Source: Salidesulfovibrio onnuriiensis (lineage in GTDB: Bacteria; Desulfobacterota; Desulfovibrionia; Desulfovibrionales; Desulfovibrionaceae). Taken from it: a stretch of DNA of 64,000 nt. The notes below the pieces were generated by a model. That model did no database searches. It saw only the letters and a list, made by a program, of their open reading frames with translations, and had not been told where the DNA came from. The DNA lies in NCBI RefSeq assembly GCF_008001235.1, contig NZ_CP040751.1, positions 2,773,001-2,837,000 of the forward strand, written 5' to 3'. The translations under genes and the position numbers were made by a program. Of the stretch, positions 63,844-64,000 are shown piece by piece; position 1 is the stretch's first letter, and each line of letters begins with the position of its first letter.

Positions 63844-63852
63844 GGAGCCCCC

Positions 63853-64000
63853 TTGACCAACCGCAGCAAAGCCCTGACCTACGGCCTGTGCACGGTCCTG
63901 ATCTGGTCCACCGTGGCCACGGCCTTCAAAATCGCCCTCAAGCATCTCGACCCGCTGCAACTGCTGCTCTGCGCCAACGTCGTTTCCATCGGCGCGCTCT
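63853..64000 (+). CDS. EamA/DMT-family transporter, N-terminus only
   Basis: The frame opens at TTG 63853 with GGAG five bases upstream and is open to the window end. The first 49 residues (MTNRSKALTYGLCTVLIWST and onward) include W-S-T-V-A-T-A-F-K and LDPLQLLLCANV, typical of the first helices of a drug/metabolite (EamA) transporter. The rest is outside the window, so substrate and completeness are unknown. Confidence 0.7.
   Translation, partial: MTNRSKALTYGLCTVLIWSTVATAFKIALKHLDPLQLLLCANVVSIGAL

Overview
This window is GC-rich chromosomal DNA from an anaerobic, free-living Gram-negative bacterium. The best fit is a sulfate-reducing Desulfovibrionaceae member (Desulfovibrio or Pseudodesulfovibrio type). 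That is an inference from gene families: alpha2/beta2 glycyl-tRNA synthetase genes, LPP20-like secreted proteins with a C-terminal domain I associate with desulfovibrios, an FTR-type disulfide reductase beside a glutaredoxin, CimA-based isoleucine synthesis, a Crp/Fnr regulator and many small DUF genes. No rRNA, tRNA, insertion sequence, prophage, integrase or CRISPR array was seen. Nearly every long stretch is a core gene.

Layout. 1-480: an edge-truncated membrane gene diverges from a Crp/Fnr regulator. 1205-11864 (minus): mfd, two PpiC-type chaperones, rodZ, recO, glyQ, glyS and rpsT. 11.9-15.2 kb: cheW, a 72-residue orphan, an uncharacterised Cys-containing protein and ugd. 15.3-22.6 kb (plus): one tight operon pdxJ-acpS-nnr-CBS-tsaE-lysC-cimA-MBL. 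22.7-24.5 kb (minus): gap and surE. 24.7-29.7 kb (plus): yhaM-like, tmk, a polar amino-acid permease/binding protein/permease set, then a glutaredoxin and an FTR-like reductase. 29.7-35.6 kb (minus): a TraT-like lipoprotein, a large serine-protease lipoprotein, an O-acetylhomoserine sulfhydrylase-type enzyme and trmFO. 35.6-39.9 kb (plus): oppD, oppF, an HD protein and cbiQ-cbiO. 39.9-40.3 kb (minus): a CheY-like receiver. 40.5-48.2 kb (plus): MATE transporter, DUF2156 protein, AlkP-superfamily enzyme, UvrD-type helicase, thiL, trmO and a chalcone-isomerase-like protein. 48.2-55.8 kb (minus): a UPF0316 protein, ilvC, ilvN, ilvB, DUF465, YggU, DivIVA, YggT, a HAD phosphatase and two orphans. 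56.0-56.2 kb: tatA. 56.3-58.7 kb (minus): pgsA and two secreted proteins. 58.9 kb: sixA. 59.3-63.0 kb (minus): beta-CASP nuclease, rsmD, coaD, miaA. 63.1 kb to end: a LOG-family protein and a truncated EamA transporter.

Functional links. Isoleucine/valine synthesis is well covered by CimA (threonine-independent 2-oxobutyrate), IlvB/IlvN and IlvC. LysC opens the aspartate family and may encode its own beta subunit from an internal start. tRNA modification is dense (TsaE, TrmO, MiaA, TrmFO). Several transport modules look split: permeases without an ATPase, Opp ATPases without permeases, and CbiQO without a substrate-binding S component.

The most interesting leads are modest rather than spectacular: a translationally coupled MATE/DUF2156/AlkP trio that could be a split lipid-modification system, a variant FTR with altered cysteine spacing next to a glutaredoxin, a probable ATA start for oppF, an internal lysC start, a GAPDH with changed cofactor-specificity residues, and a large lipoprotein protease with an unassigned N-terminal region. 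I found no clearly new defence or mobile system.
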